A DNA stretch of 64,000 nucleotides from Rhizoclosmatium globosum (Eukaryota > Chytridiomycota > Chytridiomycetes > Chytridiales > Chytriomycetaceae), in the NCBI GenBank assembly GCA_002104985.1, contig MCGO01000022.1:434001-498000 (forward strand), in the 5' to 3' direction. A model generated the notes under the pieces. It saw only the letters and a list, made by a program, of their open reading frames with translations, ran no database searches and was not told the DNA's origin. The position numbers and the translations under genes are program-made. Below are positions 11,132-21,588 of the stretch, in pieces. Position 1 is the stretch's first letter, and each line of letters begins with the position of its first letter.

Positions 11132-12808
11132 TTACAATTCCCAATCTAAAATCTCACAAGCAGGAAAGCATCTTGATAACTCCGCCACAGCCCATACTTT
11201 AAATTCGCCCACAAGAAACTCTGGAACACCGTATGTCATCACGGGAGGTTCATGAAGCGATGCAGAGCCTCCGGTTTCAATAATGCAATCTTCAAAGTCT
11301 TCAGCAAGCTCGTGCTTGAGGAACTGCTTCACACCCTTCTTGATGGCGACCCGGGCATCCTTGGGGAGGTACTTGAAATCTTTCATGAGTTTTTGGAGAA
11401 TTCTGTGGAGGCCTTTCAGTCTTGATAGAAAAGAGTGAATCAAGACTTACACGTTGTATCTGACCATTCTAATACCGTTCTTGCTCACAACAATGACATT
11501 TTCAGAGAAAGCACTCAATGCGTTCGGTTCTTCTGCCTCCTCGTCTGCATCTGCGTCATCTTCTTGCACTGAGGCATCATCACTTGATGACCGCAATTTC
11601 TTCGTCAATGGCGAAGGCTCGTAATCTGATGACCCACGTTTCTTGTTGTTACCGTCGTTAGAGTTACCATTGTTGCCGACCATCATACGCCCACCCTTTC
11701 TACTCATTCCGTTTGCGTTACCCGTTCCATCATCTCCAGCATTACTTGACACGCCACCCAAACAACTGCGGTCTCCAAACAGCAAAGGCGTACTGGCGTG
11801 AACAAACTGGTCCTCCATGAAACGCAAGAAACGGTGCTGCAGGTGCTCGGGAATGGCATGCGTGACGTTTGCCTTAAGTGAAGTTTGTGCTACAAGGCGA
11901 ACTTCGGGAAGGTTGTGTTGTTCACGAAAGTATTTCGTAGCTTTGGACATGGCAGGAAGGACTCGTTGGAAATGCGGATAGCCTGCGGAGATATATTATT
12001 AGTTTAAAGAGCTTAAAGATAGTGGAAGGAGCGAAAGAAGTTCAGAAAAAGGGGCAACAGAATTGTCAAATGCCAAGCAGGAAAGGTGGCACGTTTTCTT
12101 CCCTTGACAGCTCATAGCGGATATATACTTTGTGACTCAATCCATTGTTGACAATATAAAGTTTGATGTATGCACGCCATCCTCGCGTCATTTAATAAAT
12201 TGAGGAGGGTTGAAATACTTACGAACACGAACAATATCAGTCCAAGCGCGGTAATTCAGAGTATTCGGTTCACCAGAAGTTAGAAGAGGAGGAGGAGGGA
12301 CAGTAAAGTCAATCTTTTCATCTTCGCTGTCTGTAACGTTTGAAGGAGCCCGTCCAAGAGCACGGCGACTGAGTAGCGGGCCTTGTTTCTTCAGCAACTG
12401 CAGTTGTTGGGGCTTTTCCACTGCAGCCGACTGTTTAAGCAGCAAGGGAGGTGCTGTGTTAGTTGAGGCTGACGCGCGTGTGTTTCGCTGAGACTTGAAA
12501 GCTGTCAAGAAAGCAGGAAAGGCAAGGGTCAGCCAGGAACAAACACACAAACGAACAAACACACCCGCATCCTTGTCCTTGTCCTTCTCTTTCTCTTTCT
12601 GGTTCTGATTCTGATTTGGCAGTTTTGCACTTGAGATGAACGGCGAGGGCTCGGGCGTTGGTTCTGGCGCCGGCTTTTGCTTCAGCGCGGCAACGGCCTT
12701 TCGCAGTTCGGACACTTCGGCGGCGAGGGCGGCAAACTCGGACTGAAGCTGAAGATGCGCGGCTTCAACGGCGGCGAGGCGCGTGTCCGAAAGTTGAGAC
12801 GCGTCCAT
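11132..12808 (-). CDS. Unrecognised coiled-coil / charged nuclear-type protein
   Basis: Exons are 12565-12808, 12223-12501, 11451-11982 and 11132-11402, giving 441 aa. The introns are 63, 240 and 48 nt; the 240-nt one is the longest called here. The N-terminus is a predicted coiled coil (LAAVEAAHLQLQSEFAALAA) followed by charged low-complexity sequence. A globular part begins at AWTDIVRVRYPHFQRVLPA, then KATKYFREQHNLPEV and IPEHLQHRFLRFMEDQF. An acidic/Ser-rich insert follows (SSDDASVQEDDADADEEAEE), and the end is a helical region (ILQKLMKDFKYLPKDARVAI). Basic stretches (NNKKRGSS, TKKLRSS) resemble nuclear localisation signals. I do not recognise a named family. Its start codon is 48 bp from that of the divergent glycosyltransferase. 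Confidence 0.6.
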
Positions 12809-12856
12809 TCTTTCAAGTTGTTTGACAGCTCAAATTCTAACTGGAAAATTATACAC
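12809..12856. promoter_or_regulatory. 48-bp divergent start-codon spacer
   Basis: The ATG of the coiled-coil protein (12808, minus strand) and the ATG of the glycosyltransferase (12857, plus strand) face away from each other across 48 bp. Any promoter must be shared or overlap the coding parts. No clear TATA box is visible, only AT-rich sequence. Confidence 0.6.
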
Positions 12857-15800
12857 ATGCCCGAAAACAAACTGACAACTGCTCAGTCGCTGCGCTTCTC
12901 CTGGGGGAATATTAATGCTCTGTGGGCTGCTCTGACAGCAGTTGTGGCGGGTGTTTGGCTCTATTCCAGCCAACCTACTGATTCTCGCCTCAAACAAGTT
13001 AAACCGCCTACGAAGGCCCACTTAGATGGTCCGTTGAGCTTTATTTACTCGCTTATCTAACATTATAATTAGCACAGAACAAGTTTGTCAACAGAATTCT
13101 CAGTCAACGAGGTATGTTCTAACTGAAGTTCCAACAACACATCTGACTTCCTCATCTAGAGTCTCCCACAATCCATCTCATGTGGACTACGCCTCCAAAC
13201 ACATTTACACTTCTAAACTACAAAGTACTTGATTCATATCTGTATCACGACCCAACAACAAAGTTTGTCATTCACGCCACTCACTTAAACACGTCCCATT
13301 TCATATCGTACCTACACGCTGGGTACAATATTACCATAAATCCAATATCGGACTCTGCAATTTGGTCTCTCGCAACAACACCGACTCCCGACGCCCCAGA
13401 GGCTTGTCCAGGACAGCGTTGGCTCGAACGAATTGAAGAATACAGGAAAACAAGCCCGTACTTTTACTCTCATCTGACAGATTATCTTCGCTTCTGTATT
13501 TTGTACAAATATGGCGGAGTCTACTCGGACTTTGACGCCATCCAACTCTCGAAGTGGAACATTCCCCAGGAACGTTCAACTCCTCCCGTACCTCTCGCAT
13601 TTATTGGTGCAGACAGTGCATCAGGCGCGCCACCTCGCGAAATGGGATCTAGCCATCCATCTGGACCTTCTAATTGTACCTGGTGCTTTTACCAAGACGA
13701 CAAGTACCTTGCTCCAGGTGTAATGGGAACTCCACCAGGCCACCTTCTCGTCAAAACAGCTCTTGAAATTGGATTTGAGCGGAACACATATGATCCGATG
13801 GTTTTCAACGCTGTGGGTCCAAAAGCTGTCACGCTCGCATACCAAGAACTGAACTCGAAAGGCATGGTTGCAGATGTAGAAGTCCTCAGGCGTCCGGTTT
13901 TGTACCCTTACTCCTACTTGACAAGTTGGAAAGTATTCAAAGCTGCTCCCGGGGCCGCGAACAAGACAAATACTGGTGGTGACGGAGAAGCGGGCGGAGA
14001 GTCTTTGATCAAGAAGGGACTCTCGCTTCATTTATACGGACACAAAACGAAAGGAATGGTGGCAGAAAACGGGTCTGTGTTGGACTATATTGTGAGGAAA
14101 CAGAGTGTCATTAAGAGGAATTATGAGTTTGGAGGCTTAAACATTACCGACGTTGATCCAGTCAACGATGTACCATCAAAGACACCAAACCACAAGCTGA
14201 GAGTACCACGTTTTCTTGGAATCTCAAAGTATATTCATCACGTTCCAGACGTACGGATCCTAGTCGATACGCGTCATTTGGAGGTGGCAAAGGTTGAAAC
14301 TGAATCTTTACTGCTCACTCTCAAAATCGCAGCAAAACATGGAAAAGTGCGCCTTGCTTCAACCAATTTAAAAGATCAGTCCGCGTGGAAACCTGAGCTT
14401 GTGTTTTCGAATGTTTCGCCTGCTATTGCAAACCTTTATCTCTCCCGTCTCATGTACCAAATTAATCCGTCCTTGGATAGAGATAACATAACTGTCACCG
14501 CCGCATTCTTATCCACCACACTCCAATCAACGATACCAATCTACAACCTCCCAAGTCTTCTCACAATAATGATCAAAACGACAGACAGGATGTCTAAAGT
14601 CTTCAGTCTCGTGACATCAATTCTGGAGTACCACCCAAATATTACAACAATTGTAACTGACGACGGTCATGTTGACCCTGCCAAATCAACAAGACCTGAG
14701 GGTCCCCAACGCGGTTTCTACTACTTACCACTTCCACACGATGTTGGTCTAAGTGCAGGTCGCAATAGAATGGTTGAAAGAATTCGAACTCCCTACGTCC
14801 TCACCCTTGACGACGACTTTACAATCAACCAAGACTCTGACTTCACCCACCTCCTCCACGCTCTCGAAACTCCTCCGAAACACAACCCTTCCACACTCTT
14901 CTCAATCGCTGCCGGAAAGATCCCCGCCGACGAAGGCCGCTTCGGAATCGACTACTGCGGTCTGATGACGCAAACCCCATCCCGGACCCTCCGCCTCGAC
15001 GCTGGTCGTGTAACCCCTGGCCTCGACCACGAAGGCTGCATCGAAGTCGACTTTGTTCCAAATGTCTTTGTCGCACGAACAGATTTCTTACGTACCCAGC
15101 TCCGATGGGATGAAACCCTCAAACTCGGCGAACACGAAGACTTTTTCTGGAGGGCGAAGCAGATGGGTGCCAGGACACTCACATGCCCAAGCGTACGGTT
15201 TTACCATGATCAGGTGGCGCATTGGAAGGGGGTTACGGATTATGATAAGAAACGTGCAAGAGTGTTCGATTTTTGGAAGGTTGCCTTACGGAAGCACGGG
15301 TTTGTGCGGTTGGTTAGTTTTGGACGGATTGTTATGGATCTTGTTTGTAAGTTCAGACAAAAGGATATTTGACTGTTGCTTACTTTTGCTATTACTAGTG
15401 CCTAAACCTATTGAGAGCTTGCAAGTTACGAATGTTTTGTCGAGGTCTGTCTATCTGACATGGATATCTTCTGCGGCTTCCTTCAAAATCCTCCAGTCAT
15501 CAAATGGAGGACTGAATTGGGCCCCTGTTAACCAAGGACAAGGAGAAAACTATGAGCATGTACCTCATCGTATTTCAAAGGCTCTCGACGGTTTCCAACG
15601 GCCTGAAGGAAGTGAGAATTGGATTACGGTGTATGGACTGAGACCAGGGGTTGAATATAAGTTCCGAATCCACGCAGGGAATCGATTCTTGTATTTAGAG
15701 GGTGGGGTTGAAACATCTGTGGTTACTTTGACCGCCGAGACAGAGAAAGGTAATACTGCTCCTTTCGTCGAGTTTTTAGCTTACAAATTGGTTCTACAGA

Positions 15801-16440
15801 ACGCAATCTATTGCAAAATCCATCCTTTGAAACAGGATCGACATCACCTTATGTCATTTCCCGAAACAACACTTACGGTCTTGTCCCTATCTCCTCCGTT
15901 GACAACCTCGGCCAAACGGATTATACCGAATCATCTCTCTTAAAATACCGCCGAACTAGTCACACTGGATTCCGTAGCGAAATCACAACCGTTGGATACA
16001 TGCTTCGACACAGATCCCTTGCCTCCCTTTCCCAGTTCATTCCAGCTGTACCTCATTTCATCAACAACAAGAAGGGCACAAAAATTCTGGTTAGTATGCA
16101 TAGCAGAATTGACGCACTGTTCGACGTAGAAGAAGGAATGAGTTGGCGTGTCAACGTGAAAGTATGGTTTAGTAAGCTTTCTCCCTCAATCGCCATGAGC
16201 GATAAATATGAAGAGGAAGAAGGAGAAGTTAAGAGTGCAATGTTGGAGTGGGGACCAGCGGACATGGAAGTAAAGGAAGAGTTTGATAGATCGGTTATTG
16301 GATGGCAAGGACGTACCATTTGTATTTGCGTTGGAGAAGGAGGATGGATGGGACGTGTGATAGGCGTTGAAGTGTCTGGTGTTTTGGAGACATTCCGAGG
16401 AAGTGTTACCTGGGATGAGTGGGTTGTCGTAATTGAGTAA
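12857..16440 (+). CDS. Fusion glycosyltransferase: GT32-like + GT2/B4GALNT-like + FnIII, type II membrane protein
   Basis: Exons are 12857-13028, 13073-13111, 13160-15346, 15399-15749 and 15800-16440, giving 1129 aa. A signal anchor (ALWAALTAVVAGVWLY, about aa 21-37) predicts a Golgi type II topology. The first catalytic domain is GT32/Och1-A4GALT-like, with the sugar-nucleotide DxD in GGVYSDFDAI (about aa 194-196). The second is GT2-fold and resembles B4GALNT1: LSAGRNRMVERI, LDDDF (about aa 621) and LGEHEDFFWR. A fibronectin-III-like domain follows (about aa 800-915: LPKPIESLQVTNV, VYGLRPGVEYKFRIHAGN), then a beta-rich C-terminal domain starting NLLQNPSFETG. Donor and acceptor sugars are unknown. 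The frame is clean through 3.4 kb, supporting a true fusion. Confidence 0.85.
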
Positions 16441-16523
16441 TTATGTGTACGAGTTTCAGTTGTTTTATTCACAATTTATAGGGATATATAAAGATTCATA
16501 ACTTGTATGCAATTTCGTAGCAA

Positions 16524-17015
16524 TTAGACCCACATAGCATGGTCGAATGGAAGGGCGGAGGAACGGGCAGCTTCTTTTTGAGCCTTTTGCTCATCAGCAG
16601 GAGTTGGTCTTGCAACAACTAGTGGGCAGTTGGCGTTTTGGATACAGTATTGAGAAACAGAGCCCAAGAAGAAGCTCTCAAGATGGCTTTTTCCTGAAGA
16701 ACCGAGAACGAGAATGTCTGGCTGAGTTTCATCGACAAGCTTGCAGATGGCTTCGCCAGCTCTTTCGGAACACAACACACGAACAGCAAAGAACTTGTCG
16801 GTGTGGTTTGGGTCGGCAAGGGCTCTGATGAGTGTCTTGGCGTGTGCAATTTTGACTTCCCGTTCGGCTTCACTGTCAGTGATCATGATGACAGTGATGA
16901 TATCGGATGGACGAGCCATGTTGTTGAGCGTAAAGTTGAGGGCTGCCACGGAATGGACTGACTCGTCAATAGCGACGTAAATCTTCTTGGATACAGTGGA
17001 AACTGGAGTAAGCAT
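16524..17015 (-). CDS. Universal stress protein 1 of cluster (ATP-binding type)
   Basis: Single exon, 163 aa, ATG at 17015. UspA fold: KIYVAIDESVHSVAALNFTLNNMA (beta1-alpha1) and ITVIMITDSEAEREV (beta2). The ATP-binding loop is GSSGKSHLESFFLGS, an intact G-2x-G-9x-G-S signature, followed by NANCPLVVAR (beta5). USPs of this type bind ATP or AMP and act as stress or metabolic sensors. This copy is intronless, whereas USP2 has an intron right after the matching ESEREM. The C-terminal FDHAMWV parallels NHPMYV in USP2. It is divergent from USP2. Confidence 0.9.
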   Translation of the reverse strand: MLTPVSTVSKKIYVAIDESVHSVAALNFTLNNMARPSDIITVIMITDSEAEREVKIAHAKTLIRALADPNHTDKFFAVRVLCSERAGEAICKLVDETQPDILVLGSSGKSHLESFFLGSVSQYCIQNANCPLVVARPTPADEQKAQKEAARSSALPFDHAMWV

Positions 17016-17518
17016 TATTTTGGTTGTGGTTTTCTGGTGGTTTTGTGTGGGATGGGGCAAAGGGGGCTATCAGGTTTTTATGCGCCTGCTTATTAATTGT
17101 TACATTGTGTGAGTCAGGCAAATGATTGTATAAAGCTGTTCCTAGATGTTCCGACTTGGTGAGTCACAGTGAGCGAAGAAAAGGATTCGTTTCGATTGGA
17201 AGGGGTGGCTGCTTGGTTGGTGAGTCATATCCGCGTCACACCAGTTTGGGATACATTTGAAAGCCACGTGTTTCGTTACTTCTCCAAAACTCTTCCTGAA
17301 TCAACCAATTTTGTGAGTAGCATCATCCCGTAGCCTTTCTATCCCAACCACTACCAGCGTATGGATACCCTACTGTAGTTTCACACTTAAATTGCTTTGC
17401 ATTGCACATCGGAAGTGGCGCGTTTATATCGGCAACCTTAAAGCAGTGCACTTCTTGGAAATCACTCAAGAGATTCATTTACTCCAGAAGATCATCCTAA
17501 CCTGTAACTAGATCTTAA
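17016..17518. promoter_or_regulatory. Divergent USP1-USP2 promoter with three TGAGTCA sites
   Basis: This 503-bp region separates the two ATP-binding USP genes. Perfect TGAGTCA heptamers (bZIP AP-1/Gcn4/Yap-type half-palindromes) occur at 17110-17116, 17160-17166 and 17221-17227. An AGGGG stress-response-like pentamer lies at 17201-17205. The region is otherwise mixed sequence with no open frame worth calling. Factor binding is inferred. Confidence 0.55.
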
Positions 17519-18053
17519 ATGAGCTCCCGTAACATCTTTGTCGCTGTTGACGAATCCAGCCACTCTGTTGGTGCCTACAACTTTGCCCTTGACAACATTG
17601 CCAAGAAGGACGATATTGTCACTGTTATTGTTGTCGTTTCTTCTGAGAGTGAGCGTGAGATGGTGAGTCAAAGTTCAACCATTTCAGTGCTATTACAAAT
17701 TCTCATATTCCTCTTTATCAAAGGCTGTCGAGAGAACTACCACCTTGATCCGCGCGATTGCTGACCCTGACCACCTCGATGTGAAGTACAAGGTTCAAGT
17801 CCTTGTTCCAACCGCGCTCCAGAAGATCGGCCCCCTTCTTTGCGACCTTGTTGAGGAGAAGAAGCCAGATATGCTTGTTCTCGGATCGGCTGGAAAGAGC
17901 CACCTTGAGGGATTCCTCGTCGGCTCCGTCTCGAATCACTGTATTGCTCATGCCAACTGCGCAGTTATTGTTGCGCGTGTCACTCCAGCCGATGAGCTCA
18001 AGGCTCAGAAGAAGGCTTCCCGCATTCCCCAGAACCACCCAATGTATGTCTAA
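17519..18053 (+). CDS. Universal stress protein 2 of cluster (ATP-binding type)
   Basis: Exons are 17519-17662 and 17724-18053, with a 61-nt phase-0 intron after SESEREM; 157 aa. NIFVAVDESSHSVGAYNFAL and IVTVIVVVSSESEREM give the N-terminal half. The loop GSAGKSHLEGFLVGS keeps the complete ATP signature, and CAVIVARVTPADE follows. It is the closest relative of USP1 in the cluster (shared PADEQKAQK/PADELKAQK segment), and the two are divergently arranged, consistent with an inverted duplication. Transcription probably responds to the shared promoter between them. Confidence 0.92.
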
Positions 18054-18345
18054 GGAATCCAATTTAATATATTTTTGCATGTTAATATAAATGTCTATAT
18101 TGAAATAAAGAATTTCAAGTTACTCTACCTTATGTTTACTATAAAAGCATAACCCTCACTCAATGGGAGAAGGTGGATAAAAAATGTTAATCAGATTTGT
18201 GATTGCTCTCTATTTTTGCCATTGCTGCTGGCAAGTGCAGCGGAAGCGGAGAGGGGCTGGTAGTGTGGCTGGTGGTGGCAGTGCAGCTCCTGATAAAAGC
18301 TGCAGAAAGTCATCAGGAAACCACAGTCCCTGATTCAGTCACTAA

Positions 18346-18831
18346 ATGAAGACCACCAACGTACTTGTGATGATGGACGACTCATACGACGTTGTCGCTG
18401 CCGTCCACACCGGGGTCAGCAGCCTAACATCGACGAGGGATGACAAAATCACAATTATCGCCATAATCAAGGCTGAATCACAGCAACAAGTTGTACTTAC
18501 TTCAATTATGGACACCCTCAAGTTATTGAAATGCTCTCTCCATCCATCAACAAAATTCAACGTCTTTGCCATTCCTGAAACAATATGTCTGTTGGAAAGC
18601 ACAATTCAGAAGCTAGTGATGAAGGTTCAGCCTCGTTTGATGGTGTTGGGTCTCAACGGACTGTATTCTGCTATCGTTCACAGCCACACATATCGACGAG
18701 CAATCATAGTACACCACATAGAGTCATCCAATCATCCAGTTCCAGATTTAGAGAATGAGGACTACTTAATCCGCGACAGCCCTCGCTGTCTTAGTCCAGG
18801 AGCATGGGAGGACGACGAAGAGGTGTTCTAA
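18346..18831 (+). CDS. Universal stress protein 3 of cluster (degenerate loop)
   Basis: Single exon, 161 aa. NVLVMMDDSYDVVAAVHTGV and ITIIAIIKAESQQQVV are USP-like, and MVLGLNGLYSAIVHSH occupies the nucleotide-loop position but lacks the third Gly and Ser of the ATP signature. The C-terminus has an acidic stretch and the tail RDSPRCLSPGAWEDDEE, shared in part with USP4 and USP7. There is no intron at the conserved USP position. Likely a non-ATP-binding paralogue. Confidence 0.78.
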   Translation: MKTTNVLVMMDDSYDVVAAVHTGVSSLTSTRDDKITIIAIIKAESQQQVVLTSIMDTLKLLKCSLHPSTKFNVFAIPETICLLESTIQKLVMKVQPRLMVLGLNGLYSAIVHSHTYRRAIIVHHIESSNHPVPDLENEDYLIRDSPRCLSPGAWEDDEEVF

Positions 18832-19164
18832 CAAGCCGTCTATCCCATAGATTTTTCAGCAATATTTAATAAATTAGATAGCATTTTGAACGTCTTGTTT
18901 TCAAGTTCTTCTGAAAAGGTTCTTCTATTGTTCAACATCGAAGTTCGGAGGGATGGCAACTCTTGGGTGATAATTCTTGACATAACTATAAGAATGAGAA
19001 GATTCCCTCATTTCTTTCTCTTCTTTCATTCATATTTTACCAGCGGCAAGGTTGAACACGGCGTTAAGGTTCGATTCACCACAGCTCAATTTTGTGTCTG
19101 GACAAGTCCCTCAAAACCAACCAAGCGTTTCTGAAAGACACAAACCTAAATCTTGTTCGAAAAT
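18832..19164. other. Spacer between USP3 and USP4
   Basis: 333 bp, AT-rich and pyrimidine-rich (18990-19030), probably the USP3 3' end plus the USP4 promoter. A short plus-strand open frame at 18886-19134 lacks any USP or other recognisable motif and is not called. Confidence 0.4.
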
Positions 19165-19641
19165 ATGCAATCAGCTGTTGACAACGTTTTGATCCTTCTC
19201 GACTCGTCGTATCGGCCGCACAGCGCCATTGAGGCCGCAATCACACAACTAGCTGGGACCCCACAAGACCAGATCACCATCATATCAGTTGTAACCTCTG
19301 CAGCTGCCCAGAAGGCATCAGTTCATGAAATAACTGCATCCTTGCAGTCTTTGAGACACAGTTTCCACCCTTCAACAAGATTCAACATATTCGCCATTGC
19401 AGATGGTGTACCACAGCTTGAAAACACAGTACATAAGCTAATTCTGAAACTGAGGCCACAGCTAATGCTTCTTGGTCTTTCCACCATTTACTCGGCTGCT
19501 GTGTTTTCGCACCTGCAGCGAACGCAATCGGACATTAATGTGGTTCATATGGATGAATTTGTGTCGATTGTGCCAGATGAGGATGAAGACTGGTGTATTC
19601 GTGGGTCGCCTCGGTGTATGAGTCCAGTGGATATGGATTGA
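19165..19641 (+). CDS. Universal stress protein 4 of cluster (degenerate loop)
   Basis: Single exon, 158 aa. Clearly a close paralogue of USP3: NVLILLDSSYRPHSAIEAAI, ITIISVVTSAAAQKAS, then SLRHSFHPSTRFNIFAIADG parallels KCSLHPSTKFNVFAIPET. The loop LGLSTIYSAAVFSHL has no Gly-rich ATP signature. The tail RGSPRCMSPVDMD repeats the SPRCxSP element after an acidic run (PDEDEDWC). Tandem duplication with USP3 is inferred from position and similarity. Confidence 0.78.
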   Translation: MQSAVDNVLILLDSSYRPHSAIEAAITQLAGTPQDQITIISVVTSAAAQKASVHEITASLQSLRHSFHPSTRFNIFAIADGVPQLENTVHKLILKLRPQLMLLGLSTIYSAAVFSHLQRTQSDINVVHMDEFVSIVPDEDEDWCIRGSPRCMSPVDMD

Positions 19642-19773
19642 CTCTATCAAGAAATAGCTTTGGCATAATATATAGAAAATAAAACGTATTTATTGGGATT
19701 TGTTTCCTTTTTTGGCGTGTGCCCAAAGACAAGTCCATGCCCAATTTACCCAAACGAACTCTTTTTAAGAATC

Positions 19774-20251
19774 ATGGTGTCAAGACGGGAGAGTCAGCTC
19801 TCATTCATCACTGTTCCACCGCAGTCATCTATTCCTGAATTCCAGAACATCTTGTTCCTCTGCAATGACTTTCTCCAAATGCCTTCAGCATTCTCCTGGA
19901 CGCTACAACACTTGAACGTATTCCCTCACGACAACGTTATGATGATTGTACTCATTGAAACAGAGTCAGAACGAGAAACGGTTCAGTGTAGCTCCCCCCT
20001 TCATGTGACAACAGTTTGGTTCTGAACCATTCACATCACAGACTATTCTGAGGGCCACTGCGTACCTCGAAGACATTCACACATCCCTACCTCCTAAATC
20101 ACAGTTTAATGTCCACATTCTTGCCCTGGAATCTGAACAGGAACTGGTGAAACTAATCCGCCGGAGCTCCCCGACGTGCGTGATTCTCTGTGGAGCGAAT
20201 CCTGCTGACTTGACTATTGACTTCAACGTTCCTGTACTTCCATTCGAATAA
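19774..20251 (+). CDS. Universal stress protein 5 of cluster (short, divergent)
   Basis: Exons are 19774-19980 and 20042-20251, with a 61-nt phase-0 intron after ETESERET; 138 aa. NILFLCNDFLQMPSAFSWTL and VMMIVLIETESERET match beta1-alpha1-beta2 of the family. The second half (TILRATAYLEDIHTSL, FNVHILALESEQE) is present, but the ATP loop is replaced by CGANPADLTIDFNVP and the protein stops early. Intron position and phase match USP2, USP6 and USP8. It may be a decaying or specialised copy; the donor GTTCAG is weak. Confidence 0.65.
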
Positions 20252-20553
20252 AGTAGTATACTTGCCTAGACTTGTTACTCATAGGAGTCCGACGTTTCCG
20301 ATGCTTCCGACATTCACCGGGAGCCACATACGTAATACTTATATCACTTCAATTTGATAAAGTGTTAAATAATTGAGATACAACTATGGTGGTCCAGGCT
20401 CTTGTTTCAGGTCTTTGACAATCCCAGAAAACGTGGAACCAAAGATAAGATTTCAATCAATAACATTCACAAAACCAGCCGGCGCCAAAATCCCGCCACC
20501 TCCCCCTTAAATAACACCTCAGCTTCAGAACGTGTCCATCCTTCAGCATCCCC

Positions 20554-21217
20554 ATGATACCAATACCTTCCACGGACTCAATTGTCGCCCCAACGCCGCA
20601 AACAGTTCTGGTCGCACTTGACCCAACATCTCCAAATGAACACACTCTTCGATGGGTTCTATCAAATCTTGTCAAAACAGAGCGAGACGTTATCGTAATC
20701 ATTACCGTGATCGCCACGGAAGCCGATCGGGAACAGGTTGGTGTCAAAAAAAAGGGCTGGAGCATTATCAAATCATTACAAGGAATACAGAATCTAAACA
20801 AGTATGAAATCACAGACCGAAAACGCTTGGAACACTCTTGTTTCTGGATTATCGCTCAACACTATGACGAAACCTGTTCCTGTGATTCTAACTGCGCCAA
20901 CGTCATCGATTGGTCCAAGAATCTGTGCCGCAGTGACAGATATGAATCCATCCGTTCTTGCCCTTGGGTCCTCGCGGAATCAATTGTCTTCAGAACCTTC
21001 CATTACAAACTATTGCCTCGCAAACGCTGATTGTAAAGTGGTGGTTGTGAGGAACGACGGAACCCCAAATATCGATATTGAAAAGCTGCAGCGGAATAGT
21101 TCTGCCAGATCACTTGTTGGACATTATGATTTGTATCGGCAACAGATGGTGGAACATCGGCGACGATGGTCGGCGTCATTTGACAGCTCTGACCAATATG
21201 CATTGTTTTCTCTTTGA
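20554..21217 (+). CDS. Universal stress protein 6 of cluster
   Basis: Exons are 20554-20736 and 20816-21217, with a 79-nt phase-0 intron after EADREQ; 194 aa. TVLVALDPTSPNEHTLRWVL and VIVIITVIATEADREQ are the N-terminal USP half. The second half has PSVLALGSSRNQLSSEPSIT in place of the ATP loop (second Gly is Arg), then CLANADCKVVVVRNDG. An alternative nearer acceptor gives the wrong frame, so the 79-nt intron is preferred. A C-terminal extension of about 40 aa (QQMVEHRRRWSASFDSSD) is unique in the cluster. Confidence 0.75.
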
Positions 21218-21588
21218 AGTTTTGAGTATGAGGGTATCTATTTTCCCATCAGTTGTGCTTGCATATTCTTTTTCAGCAGTGTGTTTTTTAGTTAATTCAA
21301 TGTGGAAATTTGTTGAAAATAAGAGGAAATCTTTTATGAGTACTGCTTCAAGAAACTTGTTTAAGTCCTCTTCCATTCACTGTTAACCGTCATTGATAAT
21401 TGCTTGTGAATATGTGGCTGAATTAACAGTTGGGAAAAGAAGGGTTATTCTTTCAAGGCTGGAGGCATAGCTGGAGGCGAAATGGGGGCTGGGCAAGTTC
21501 TGAGGCACGTTTTTGTCGATTGATCCCAAAAGTCTTCCCCAGACCTCCAGACACAACTTTCACCTTTTCTACGCACTCTCAACAAACC
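21218..21588. other. Spacer between USP6 and USP7
   Basis: 371 bp, AT-rich, with no supported coding frame. The 90 bp just before USP7 are in frame with it but lack an ATG. Probably the USP7 promoter. Confidence 0.35.

Noticed and set aside
11421..11450. 30-nt intron in the coiled-coil protein gene
   Set aside because: A nearby acceptor (CACAG at 11403) gives a 48-nt intron in the same frame, which matches the intron size in this window.
18886..19134. Plus-strand open frame between USP3 and USP4
   Set aside because: No USP motif or other recognisable feature; composition like spacer DNA and pyrimidine runs.
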